Source: an uncultured Bacteroidota bacterium
GTDB lineage: Bacteria > Bacteroidota > Bacteroidia > Bacteroidales > VadinHA17
NCBI GenBank assembly: GCA_903844815.1
Contig: CAIMVD010000309.1
Coordinates: 1-64,000, forward strand
Direction: 5' to 3'
Length of the DNA: 64,000 nt
In this document: positions 8,205-17,448 of the stretch, piece by piece
Position numbering within the stretch: the first letter of the stretch is position 1
Layout of the letters: each line of letters opens with the position of its first letter
Position numbers and translations under genes: made by a program
The notes under the pieces: generated by a model
What the model was told of the DNA's origin: nothing
Databases searched by the model: none
Seen by the model: only the letters and a program-made list of their open reading frames with translations

Positions 8205-10286
8205 ATGATTGAGAAAAATCCGGAAGAATCTGTTCGTGAAGAACAATCCGTGGCTATTAATAATGCCACCGGAACTGAAGAGACCACACTGCCAGAAATT
8301 GAGCAAAAAAATGACACTTCTGATGAAGTTTTGCCAGAAGAAGACATTAATAATGCTGCGTTAGCTGAGGATTCCGCTTTGCCGGAAAACTCGCCTGAAA
8401 ATGGACCTTCTGTTGAAGAGGTGCCCATTGAAACTATTGTAAATACTGTCATAAGTGATGATGTAGTTATGCCTGTAATTGAGCAGGTTATTGAGTCCGG
8501 AGTCAGGGAAGATAGTGATAGGGACAGCGTTCATGAATTCATCGATATGGAACTGCCTCCTGTTGATTATTCAGGATACAACAAACATGAACTTGTTGAG
8601 ACACTGTCACTTATTATTGAAAACAGGGCTCCTGCCGAAATTAAGGATGATGTTGAACGCATCAAGATTCTTTTCTACAAAAAGCTTAAGCTTGAGACAG
8701 ATGATCGCAAGAAAAAATTTCTTGAGGAAGGCGGAAAAATTGAAGATTACAGGGTATGGATTGACCCTGAGGATGCCGTCGTAAAACACCTTCTTGAGAA
8801 ATTTAAGGAGAGAAAAACCGACTACAATAAAATTCAGGAAGCTGAGAAATTTGATAATCTGAAGAAGAAGTACGATATAATTGATAAAATAAAAGAACTG
8901 GTCAACAGGGAGGAATCAATAAACAAGACATTCCATGAGTTCAGACAGCTTCAGAACGATTGGCATGCTATTGGCGTAGTTCCACAGGCTTCACTTAAAG
9001 ATATTTGGGAAAATTATCATCATTATGTAGAAATATTCTACGATTATATCAAAATAAACAAAGAACTCAGGGATCTTGACCTTAAGAAAAACCTTGAGAC
9101 AAAAGTTCTTATTTGTGAGAAGGCCGAAGAACTCCTGCTTGAACCGAATCCGGTAAATGCTTTCAGAAGCCTTCAGGATTTCCACAACCAGTGGCGTGAG
9201 GTGGGACCTGTTCCTCCCGAGTCGAAAAATGAAATATGGGAGCGATTCAAAGAGGCTACCTCTCAGATTAATAAGAGGCACCATGAGTATTTTGAAAAGC
9301 AGAAAGATGATCAGCGCAAGAACCTGGAAGCAAAAATGGCTTTATGTGAGGAAGTCGAAAGCATTAACCTTCTTGAGATAAAGAATTTCAGGGATTTCGA
9401 CGAAAGGGCTGATAAGATCGTTGAACTTCAGAAGATGTGGAGGACACTTGGTTTTGCTCCTAAAAAGCAGAATAACAAGGTCTACCAGAGGTTCAGAGAT
9501 GCCTGTGATGCTTTTTTTGAAAAGAAACGCGGATTCTATGCTGACAATAAGGAAGTTCAGCTTACTAATCTCCAGCTAAAGACTGAACTGTGTCTTCAGG
9601 CTGAAACCCTTCAGGAAAGTACCGACTGGAAAGCTACTTCCGATTCTCTTATTAAGCTTCAGAAAGAATGGAAGGAAATAGGACCGGTTCCACGAAAGCA
9701 ATCAGAGAGAAGCTGGAAGAGGTTCAGGAAGGCATGTGATCATTTTTTCAACAGGAAATCTGAATTTTTTGCCAAACTCGATACTTCTTACGAAGATAAC
9801 CTTAAGGCTAAACTCTCAATTATTGAGGAACTAGAGAAATTTGAACCGGGCCAGGATGTTCAGGCAGCTTTCGATCGCCTGAAAGATCTGCAGCGGAAAT
9901 GGACCGATATCGGATTCGTTCCTTTTAATATGAAGGATGAGATTACAAATAAATACAGGGATATTCTCAACAGAGAGTTTGATAAGCTTAAAATCGGTGA
10001 CGATGACAAGAGCATTTTAAGGTACAGGAGTAAACTGGATAACCTTAAGACTAACCCTAAAGCTTCAAGAAAAGTAAGGAATGAAAGGGATAAATTCTTT
10101 ACTAAGATCAAACAGCTTGAAAGCGACATAGTGCTCTGGGAAAATAACATAGGCTTCTTCGCAAAATCAGCCAGCGCTGACACTTTTCGAAGGGAAGTTG
10201 AGGAGAAGATTGACAATGCAAAGAAGATGATAAAGACTCTCGAAGAAAAGGTCAAAATGATAGACTCGTCTGGTCTGGATGACTAG
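8205..10286 (+). CDS. DUF349 repeat protein
   Basis: 693 aa, soluble, strongly charged. An acidic, low-complexity N terminus (about 1-105) is followed by tandem DUF349 helical repeats, recognisable by recurring patterns such as FHEFRQLQNDWHAIG, LQDFHNQWREVGPVP and LIKLQKEWKEIGPVP, spaced about 70-75 residues apart over roughly 220-620. A coiled-coil tail follows. DUF349 proteins are widespread in Bacteroidota and lack an agreed biochemical role. The next gene is pyrG, 41 nt downstream on the same strand; co-transcription is possible. Confidence 0.85.
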   Translation: MIEKNPEESVREEQSVAINNATGTEETTLPEIEQKNDTSDEVLPEEDINNAALAEDSALPENSPENGPSVEEVPIETIVNTVISDDVVMPVIEQVIESGVREDSDRDSVHEFIDMELPPVDYSGYNKHELVETLSLIIENRAPAEIKDDVERIKILFYKKLKLETDDRKKKFLEEGGKIEDYRVWIDPEDAVVKHLLEKFKERKTDYNKIQEAEKFDNLKKKYDIIDKIKELVNREESINKTFHEFRQLQNDWHAIGVVPQASLKDIWENYHHYVEIFYDYIKINKELRDLDLKKNLETKVLICEKAEELLLEPNPVNAFRSLQDFHNQWREVGPVPPESKNEIWERFKEATSQINKRHHEYFEKQKDDQRKNLEAKMALCEEVESINLLEIKNFRDFDERADKIVELQKMWRTLGFAPKKQNNKVYQRFRDACDAFFEKKRGFYADNKEVQLTNLQLKTELCLQAETLQESTDWKATSDSLIKLQKEWKEIGPVPRKQSERSWKRFRKACDHFFNRKSEFFAKLDTSYEDNLKAKLSIIEELEKFEPGQDVQAAFDRLKDLQRKWTDIGFVPFNMKDEITNKYRDILNREFDKLKIGDDDKSILRYRSKLDNLKTNPKASRKVRNERDKFFTKIKQLESDIVLWENNIGFFAKSASADTFRREVEEKIDNAKKMIKTLEEKVKMIDSSGLDD

Positions 10287-10303
10287 GAGAAAAAATGGAA
10301 TAA

Positions 10304-11929
<1,626 letters not shown>

Positions 11930-12001
11930 TTTACATGATCCTCTATATGATATAATAATAACATTTTCAAACACATAATTTAATTTTAACCACCTGAAAG
12001 A

Positions 12002-13969
12002 ATGGATAGAAATACAATAACGGGAATTATTCTGATTCTGGCAATCTTTATTGGTTTCAGCTTGTTCAACAACAATAGGATGAACAAGGCTTATAAGGCA
12101 GCTATCGAGATTGCTGACAGCCGTATGGCCGCCGGAGAACTTGAAACAGCCAGAACCGAATATGTAAATGCCCTTAGATATAAACCAAATCAGCCCGATG
12201 TCATTGCAAGGATCAATGAAATTAACCAGAAGCTTGGTATCGTAAACGAGGCTGCATCGAAAGATACTGCTATTATTCAGCAGTCAAATCAGCCGGAAAT
12301 TATAGCAGGTCAGTCTGCATCACTTTCTGACAGTACCAGATATGGTGTATTTTCAAAAGCTGCTACGGGATCGAATGATTTAATAACGCTCGAAAATAAT
12401 AAGGTAGAACTTAAGATCTCATTAAAGGGAGGAAGAGTTTATTCAGCCCGTTTGAAGGACTATCGTACTCATGATGCACGGCCGCTCATTCTCTTTTCGG
12501 GCGACTCAACCGTCTTTGGTTTTAATTTTTTCACCTCCGACAACAAGGCAGTACAGACTAATAACCTTTACTTTACACCTGAATCGGACCAGAAATATGT
12601 TGTTGTAACATCTTCACCTCAAAGTGTTGTGCTTCGACTTGTGGCTGATGCAGGAAGATATATTGAGTTCAAGTACACGCTGGCCCCAGATAAGTATATG
12701 GTTGACTTCAATGTCAATTTCAAATCGATGGAAAGTATTATTGCTGCAAATCAGAGCAACCTTACACTCGACTGGAAGATGTATATTCCGCAGCAGGAAA
12801 AAGGAAGGACCAATGAAGAAAGCTATTCAACTATCAAATATAAATATTACCAGGATGATGTCGACTACCTTAAGCTCAAATCAAACAAGGAGGTCGAAAA
12901 GGTAGAAATCCCTACAAAACTCAGCTGGGTTGCCTATCAGGATCAGTTCTTCTCAACAGTTGTGATTACAAATGATTTCTTCCTTAACGGAAGTGTTACC
13001 TCAAACAAAACACCGGCTTCGCAGAAATATTTCAGGTACTATACCTCAGAAATTGGAGTTCCTTTCAACCCGGGTGCTTCAAATGAAATTAAAATGAAGC
13101 TTTACTACGGCCCTAACAGTATTACAATACTCAAAAAAGAGGGATATGAACTCGATCAGATAGTTATTTTGGGCAAAAACATCATAGGATGGATTAACAG
13201 GTTTGCTATAATTCCTATCTTCAACTGGCTTGATAACTTTATCGATAGTTATGGTATTATTATTCTTATTCTTACCATAATAATTAAAATTGTACTCTTC
13301 CCTCTTACCTTTAAATCTTATCAGTCAACAGCCAAAATGCAGGTTCTGAAGCCACTAGTCGACGAACTTGGAAAGAAATTCCCTAAAAAGGAAGATGCAC
13401 TTAAAAAGCAGCAGGCAACCATGGATCTCTACAAGAGGGCAGGGGTGAACCCTATGGGAGGATGTCTTCCAATGCTTCTCCAGATGCCGATTCTATTTGC
13501 CATGTTCAGGTTTTTCCCCGTGTCGATTGAGCTAAGGCAGGAACATTTTTTATGGGCAACCGACCTTTCAACCTATGATTCAATATTACAGTTACCTTTC
13601 ACAATTCCGATGTATGGCGATCATGTGAGTCTCTTCACTATTCTTATGACGGCATCAACCCTTCTTACAATGAAGATGACCGGATCAACACCCGGTTCCG
13701 ATCAGCCGGGCATGAAGCTTATGATGTACATGATGCCTGTTATGTTTATGGTAATCCTGAATCAATTCTCCTCAGGTCTGACATACTACTACTTTCTTGC
13801 AAACATGATAACCTACGCGCAGAATATAATCTCCAAGCAGTTTATAAATGAGAAGGCGGTGCTTGCCAAACTGGAGGCGAACAGGAAGAAACCCATAGTG
13901 AAATCGAAATGGACGCAGCGGCTCGAACAGGCTGCTAAACAAAGAGGCATTAGTACTACGAAAAAATAG
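12002..13969 (+). CDS. yidC: Membrane protein insertase YidC
   Basis: 655 aa. An N-terminal membrane helix (ITGIILILAIFIGF, about 5-19), a large periplasmic beta-supersandwich domain (about 110-380) and a C-terminal insertase core with about five helices starting near residue 390 (YGIIILILTIIIKIVLFPLTF) match Gram-negative YidC. The GGCLPMLLQMPILFAMF segment is characteristic. The C terminus is basic. It inserts proteins into the inner membrane alone or with SecYEG. A terminator shared with the convergent lysA lies about 80 nt downstream, after a repeat tract. Confidence 0.96.
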   Translation: MDRNTITGIILILAIFIGFSLFNNNRMNKAYKAAIEIADSRMAAGELETARTEYVNALRYKPNQPDVIARINEINQKLGIVNEAASKDTAIIQQSNQPEIIAGQSASLSDSTRYGVFSKAATGSNDLITLENNKVELKISLKGGRVYSARLKDYRTHDARPLILFSGDSTVFGFNFFTSDNKAVQTNNLYFTPESDQKYVVVTSSPQSVVLRLVADAGRYIEFKYTLAPDKYMVDFNVNFKSMESIIAANQSNLTLDWKMYIPQQEKGRTNEESYSTIKYKYYQDDVDYLKLKSNKEVEKVEIPTKLSWVAYQDQFFSTVVITNDFFLNGSVTSNKTPASQKYFRYYTSEIGVPFNPGASNEIKMKLYYGPNSITILKKEGYELDQIVILGKNIIGWINRFAIIPIFNWLDNFIDSYGIIILILTIIIKIVLFPLTFKSYQSTAKMQVLKPLVDELGKKFPKKEDALKKQQATMDLYKRAGVNPMGGCLPMLLQMPILFAMFRFFPVSIELRQEHFLWATDLSTYDSILQLPFTIPMYGDHVSLFTILMTASTLLTMKMTGSTPGSDQPGMKLMMYMMPVMFMVILNQFSSGLTYYYFLANMITYAQNIISKQFINEKAVLAKLEANRKKPIVKSKWTQRLEQAAKQRGISTTKK

Positions 13970-13973
13970 ATAA

Positions 13974-14032
13974 AGTCGGGAGTCCGAAGTCGGAAGTCCG
14001 AAGTAGGAAGACCGAAGTAGGAAGTCCGAAGT
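13974..14032. repeat. Minisatellite of AGTCCGAAGT(C/A)GGA type
   Basis: Directly repeated short units of the form GTCCGAAGTCGGAAGTCC follow the yidC stop. Related tracts occur at 33090-33121 (reverse orientation) and near 43592-43622, so this is a dispersed family. Confidence 0.8.
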
Positions 14033-14042
14033 TAATTTGAAT

Positions 14043-14079
14043 AAAAAAAGAAGCGCGGATCGTTGGTCTGCGCTTTTTT
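14043..14079. terminator. Bidirectional rho-independent terminator (yidC/lysA)
   Basis: An 11-bp stem (AAGCGCGGATC, 14051-14061, with GTCTGCGCTT ending 14075, including G-T pairs) is flanked by A-run and T-run. It lies between convergent yidC and lysA and could serve both. Confidence 0.8.
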
Positions 14080-14082
14080 AAT

Positions 14083-14219
14083 GGCCCCGATTACAAATCG
14101 GCGCCAGCCTGCACTTTCTAAGCTGGCGCGGATTTGCAATCCGTGCTTTAATTTTGGCCCCGATTACAAATCGGCGCCAGCCTGCACTTTCTAAGCTGGC
14201 GCGGATTTGCAATCCGTGC
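14083..14219. repeat. Tandem duplicate of a 64-bp palindromic element
   Basis: Two near-identical 64-bp units at 14083-14146 and 14156-14219. Each is an imperfect inverted repeat: CGATTACAAATCGGCGCCAG opposes GCTGGCGCGGATTTGCAATC. Half of the same element occurs at 38537-38561 inside the 3' end of a radical SAM gene, so it is a dispersed palindromic repeat. Confidence 0.85.
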
Positions 14220-14223
14220 CATA

Positions 14224-15372
14224 TTATAATTCATCAGAAAATACAGCCTTTGCAAGGTTTCTGAGGTTATACCGCGACGCCATGACTTCACCGTATGCAC
14301 CGGCAGAACGGATGGCAATCAGATCGCCTCTGTGTGTCTCTGGCAATTCAATGTATTTCCCGAAGGTATCTGATGATTCACAAATCGGACCCACCACATC
14401 ATACCTGTAAATATTTCCGTTCGACGTCAGGTTTTCAATCTTATGATATGCCTGATATAATGCAGGGCGTATCAGGTCGGTCATTCCTGCATCTATTATT
14501 GCAAACAGCGTCTGGCTCCCGTTCTTAATGTAAAGAACCCTTGAAATGAGGCTGCCGCATTGTCCGACTACCGAACGTCCCGGTTCCATATGAAGTGTCT
14601 GACCTGGTCTCAGGTCGATCAACTCGTTTATAAGGGAGAAGTAATCTCCGAAAGCGGGGTTCTTTTCAGGATTTTCATAATCGATTCCGAAGCCTCCTCC
14701 CACATTTACTATGTCGAGACTTACTCCATGCGTAATAAACCATTCCTGAAGCTCATTTATACGGGTGCAGAGGCTCTTGAAAACCGACATCCTTGTTATC
14801 TGCGATCCAATATGAAAATGCATGCCCGCCAGTCTGATGTTTTTAAAGCCCGACATCTTCCTCAGCACCTCTTCAAGCTCCCAGGTATTTATTCCGAATT
14901 TGCTTTCTTCAATTCCTGTTGTTATGTATTTGTGTGTATGAGCCTCGATATAGGGGTTTATTCTCAGAGCGATGACTGCTGTTTTATTTTGTTTCGACGC
15001 CAGTTCGTTAATAACTTCAATCTCGGGTATAGATTCGCAGTTGAAGCAGAAGATGTCAGCTTTAAGGGCTGATTCAATCTCCCTGTCGGTTTTTCCGACA
15101 CCCGCAAATACGATTTCCGAAGGATTGAAACCAGCCTCGAGGGCAGCTGCTATTTCATTATAGCTTACGCAGTCGGCACCAAATCCATATGATGAAATGA
15201 TCTTCAGCAAACGGGGATTGAAGTTTGCCTTTACTGCATAATGAATCTTGTATCCTGAGTTATCTGACTCTTTTTTCAGGACATCTAGAGTTGATTTTAA
15301 GACCTCAACATCGTAGTAGTAAAACGGAGTTTCAATTTCCCTGAATTTTTCTAATATATTAGTGCTGATCAT
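14224..15372 (-). CDS. lysA: Diaminopimelate decarboxylase
   Basis: 382 aa, fold III PLP enzyme making L-lysine from meso-diaminopimelate. The PLP lysine is Lys48 in HYAVKANF. HFHIGSQI, the glycine loop GGGFGIDY, EPGRSVVG, GPICESSDTFG and a C-terminal GAYGEVMAS tyrosine motif are all present. It is somewhat shorter than enterobacterial LysA but complete. It starts 5 nt after the lysC stop, so the two form a lysC-lysA operon under the attenuator upstream of lysC. A palindromic element pair abuts its 3' end. Confidence 0.95.
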   Translation of the reverse strand: MISTNILEKFREIETPFYYYDVEVLKSTLDVLKKESDNSGYKIHYAVKANFNPRLLKIISSYGFGADCVSYNEIAAALEAGFNPSEIVFAGVGKTDREIESALKADIFCFNCESIPEIEVINELASKQNKTAVIALRINPYIEAHTHKYITTGIEESKFGINTWELEEVLRKMSGFKNIRLAGMHFHIGSQITRMSVFKSLCTRINELQEWFITHGVSLDIVNVGGGFGIDYENPEKNPAFGDYFSLINELIDLRPGQTLHMEPGRSVVGQCGSLISRVLYIKNGSQTLFAIIDAGMTDLIRPALYQAYHKIENLTSNGNIYRYDVVGPICESSDTFGKYIELPETHRGDLIAIRSAGAYGEVMASRYNLRNLAKAVFSDEL

Positions 15373-15377
15373 CTTTT

Positions 15378-16688
15378 TTAAAATAGGTGTTTGCTGAGCA
15401 GATTCAGGGCTTTTGTCTTATCCGAAGTATCAATCAGGAGGGAAAGGCTGTTCTGGCTTCCTCCGTAAGAAATCATTTTTAGCGGAATTGTGTTAAGTGC
15501 TTCGAATATTTCCGGCGCCGACCCGGTGCGTTCAGTTCGGAAATCGCCAACCACGCATAATATTGACTGGTTTTGTTCAACATCAACGGTTCCAAGTTCC
15601 TTAAGGTCCTTTGCTATCTGATCGATGAATTCGGAATTGTCAATAGTTATTGAGACTGAAACTTCCGAAGTTGTTATCATATCAATAGGAGTTCGGTAGG
15701 CTTCAAAGATCTCGAATACCTTCCTGAGAAAACCATAGGCCATCAGCATCCTGTCGGATCTGATCCTCAGGACTGAAATGTTGTCTTTTGCAGCCACGGC
15801 TTTATAATCGGCAAGGTTAGACGCTGAAGTGATAAGAGTACCTGCATCCTCAGGTTCCATTGTGTTCTTAAGCCTTACCGGGATGTTGCTTTCCTTTGCA
15901 GGATTAACGCTCGACGGATGAAGTATTTTTGCTCCGAAATAGGCAAGTTCCGCCGCTTCATCGAATGAAAGTTCCCTGATAACTTTTGTATCCTCAACAA
16001 ATCTTGGATCGTTATTATGGAAACCGTTGATGTCGGTCCATATCTGAATCTCACTTGCATTTACCGCTGCACCAATCAGAGAAGCTGAAAAATCGCTTCC
16101 TCCGCGCTTAAGATTGTCCACTTCCCCATAAGCGTTCCTGCAGATAAACCCCTGGGTGATTATTATCTTTTCCGATTTGTAGTTCTCCAGTTCCCTGTTA
16201 ATGTTTTCCTTGATATAGAATGAATCAGGTTCTCCATCCTTGTCAATCCTCATAAAGCTTAGTGCAGGCAGCAAGGCTGATTCAATACCTCTTTCCTGAA
16301 GAAGAAGATGAAACAAGGTAGTTGACATCAGTTCGCCCTGAGAAAGGATTGCTTTTTCCTGAAGTTTTGTAAAAACCCTTAGGGTAAAATTTCTGATATA
16401 GTCAAAGTGGGAATCAATCATTTCATGGCCCGCAATCTTTTGTTCAGCCGTGGCGTACAGTTCCTCAACCACGCTGAAATATTTTTCGCTTAATTCATCA
16501 ATTTTCTTTGATGCCCCGTTAATATTGTCCGCATAAAGCAGATCAGCAATTTCAACAAGGCTGTTGGTGGTTCCCGACATAGCCGACAAAACGATGATCT
16601 TGTCTTCGTCATCACTTATTAAAGGAATCAGTGCCCTCATCCTGTCAGGACTTCCTACCGAGGTCCCTCCGAATTTCATTATTTTCAT
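15378..16688 (-). CDS. lysC: Aspartate kinase (monofunctional)
   Basis: 436 aa. Phosphorylates aspartate, the first step to lysine, threonine, methionine and diaminopimelate. N-terminal KFGGTSVGS and a central GGSDFSASLIGAAV motif mark the kinase domain; two ACT domains occupy about residues 300-436 and probably bind effector amino acid. There is no homoserine dehydrogenase fusion. It is the first gene of lysC-lysA and is preceded by a leader peptide and a terminator/antiterminator pair, so control by lysyl-tRNA supply is likely. Confidence 0.95.
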   Translation of the reverse strand: MKIMKFGGTSVGSPDRMRALIPLISDDEDKIIVLSAMSGTTNSLVEIADLLYADNINGASKKIDELSEKYFSVVEELYATAEQKIAGHEMIDSHFDYIRNFTLRVFTKLQEKAILSQGELMSTTLFHLLLQERGIESALLPALSFMRIDKDGEPDSFYIKENINRELENYKSEKIIITQGFICRNAYGEVDNLKRGGSDFSASLIGAAVNASEIQIWTDINGFHNNDPRFVEDTKVIRELSFDEAAELAYFGAKILHPSSVNPAKESNIPVRLKNTMEPEDAGTLITSASNLADYKAVAAKDNISVLRIRSDRMLMAYGFLRKVFEIFEAYRTPIDMITTSEVSVSITIDNSEFIDQIAKDLKELGTVDVEQNQSILCVVGDFRTERTGSAPEIFEALNTIPLKMISYGGSQNSLSLLIDTSDKTKALNLLSKHLF

Positions 16689-16704
16689 ATCGTAGTGTTT
16701 GAAA

Positions 16705-16729
16705 TAAAAAAACCTGCGTTTTTGCAGGT
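16705..16729 (-). terminator. Attenuator terminator in lysC leader
   Basis: On the minus strand, ACCTGCAAAAACGCAGGT followed by seven T forms an intrinsic terminator 17-24 nt upstream of the lysC ATG. Its 5' arm overlaps the CAGACC arm of the alternative hairpin at 16727-16773, so only one can form. Confidence 0.8.
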
Positions 16730-16773
16730 CTGTTTATCATTTGTCTTCCTTCAAATGGAAAAAAATGCAGACC
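16727..16773 (-). promoter_or_regulatory. Nested antiterminator hairpin of lysC leader
   Basis: Outer stem GGTCTG (16768-16773) with CAGACC (16727-16732) and inner stem CATTTG (16752-16757) with CAAATG (16738-16743), read on the minus strand. The 5' outer arm lies within the last codons of the leader peptide (Gly18-Ser19), so ribosome position could choose between this fold and the terminator. Confidence 0.7.
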
Positions 16774-16825
16774 CGTAAGCCGGATGCTTAGTTAAAAACC
16801 TCTGTTTTTTTATTTTGTTATTCAT
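16751..16825 (-). CDS. Lys-rich leader peptide of the lysC-lysA operon
   Basis: 24-codon ORF beginning MNNKIKKQRFLTK: four lysines in the first 13 residues. The stop (TGA, 16751-16753) lies in the loop of the antiterminator. The ATG is about 21 nt after a -7 element. This is the layout of a classical amino-acid attenuator: lysine shortage would stall the ribosome at the Lys codons, leave GGTCTG free to pair, and prevent the terminator. Too short for homology; the call rests on architecture. Confidence 0.7.
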   Translation of the reverse strand: MNNKIKKQRFLTKHPAYGSAFFSI

Positions 16826-16845
16826 ATAATTTAGAAATCAGAGTG

Positions 16846-16853
16846 CAAAAATA
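16846..16853 (-). promoter_or_regulatory. -7 promoter element of lysC leader
   Basis: Minus strand TATTTTTG, an exact TAnnTTTG match, which would start the transcript about 13 nt before the leader ATG. No TTG at standard spacing is visible. Confidence 0.5.
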
Positions 16854-17117
16854 AACTTTTAATCAATATATAGTATTTAATTGGTATATTTTTTACAATA
16901 ATGTGATTTATTTAATGGTTGAAACAGAAACAGTGTAAAATGAAGAAGATTTTTTTTTGAAGTATAATCAACTTTGCTGTTTCCGGTCTTATTTGTTTTG
17001 GAAAGAGAAATAAGGACCATATCAATCTGGATTTTTTTCGTCAACAATATTTTTTATTCAATATTTTTTATATTTTTGCACCCGCTGAGAGACTATTGCA
17101 GCAGGTTCTTTAAGTAA
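16854..17117. other. AT-rich divergent spacer
   Basis: Between the lysC leader and the tRNA genes. It holds a TATTTTTG -7 element at 17071-17078 on the plus strand, about 40 nt before the first tRNA. No gene is seen. Confidence 0.5.
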
Positions 17118-17201
17118 GCCCAGATGGCGAAATTGGTAGACGCGCTAGTTTCAGGGACTAGTGTCAGCAATGATGTGCAGGTTCGAGTCCTGTTCTGGGC
17201 A
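17118..17201 (+). tRNA. tRNA-Leu (anticodon CAG)
   Basis: Type II tRNA of 84 nt with an acceptor stem GCCCAGA/TCTGGGC, D-loop AAATTGGTAGACGC, anticodon loop TTCAGGG (anticodon CAG), long variable arm and GTTCGAGTCC T-arm. CCA is not encoded. It is followed 83 nt later by a second tRNA-Leu. Confidence 0.95.
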
Positions 17202-17284
17202 CGTCTCAAGAAAAAAGACAAAAGTAAAAAGACAAAAGTCCTTTTATCTTTTTACCTTTATCTTTTATCTTTTATCCGGTCTTT

Positions 17285-17368
17285 GCCCAGGTGGTGAAAT
17301 TGGTAGACACGCCAGCTTGAGGGGCTGGTGCCGGTTACGGTGTGCAAGTTCGAGTCTTGTTCTGGGCA
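17285..17368 (+). tRNA. tRNA-Leu (anticodon GAG)
   Basis: Acceptor stem GCCCAGG/TCTGGGC, anticodon loop TTGAGGG (anticodon GAG), long variable arm and T-arm GTTCGAGTCT. Type II as expected for leucine. Probably co-transcribed with the tRNA-Leu(CAG) upstream and ended by the hairpin directly after it. CCA is not encoded. Confidence 0.95.
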
Positions 17369-17369
17369 C

Positions 17370-17404
17370 AAAAGCCAGGTTGTGAAAACAATCTGGCTTT
17401 TTTC
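17370..17404 (+). terminator. Strong terminator after tRNA-Leu pair
   Basis: A 14-bp stem (AAAAGCCAGGTTGT with ACAATCTGGCTTTT, one G-T pair) with GAAA loop and T-run, immediately after the second tRNA. Confidence 0.9.
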
Positions 17405-17448
17405 ATTTAATGCTCCCATCGTTCAAGAGTAACTTATTCCCGCCCTCC

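Noticed and set aside
14560..15072. 170-codon ORF antisense to lysA
   Set aside because: Lies wholly inside a well-conserved lysA frame; a shadow of its codon bias.
16689..16860. Lysine (L-box) riboswitch upstream of lysC
   Set aside because: The leader is too short for the L-box aptamer, and the Lys-rich ORF with alternative hairpins explains the region better.
17161..17385. ORF spanning both tRNA-Leu genes
   Set aside because: It overlaps two clear tRNA structures and has no protein-like features.
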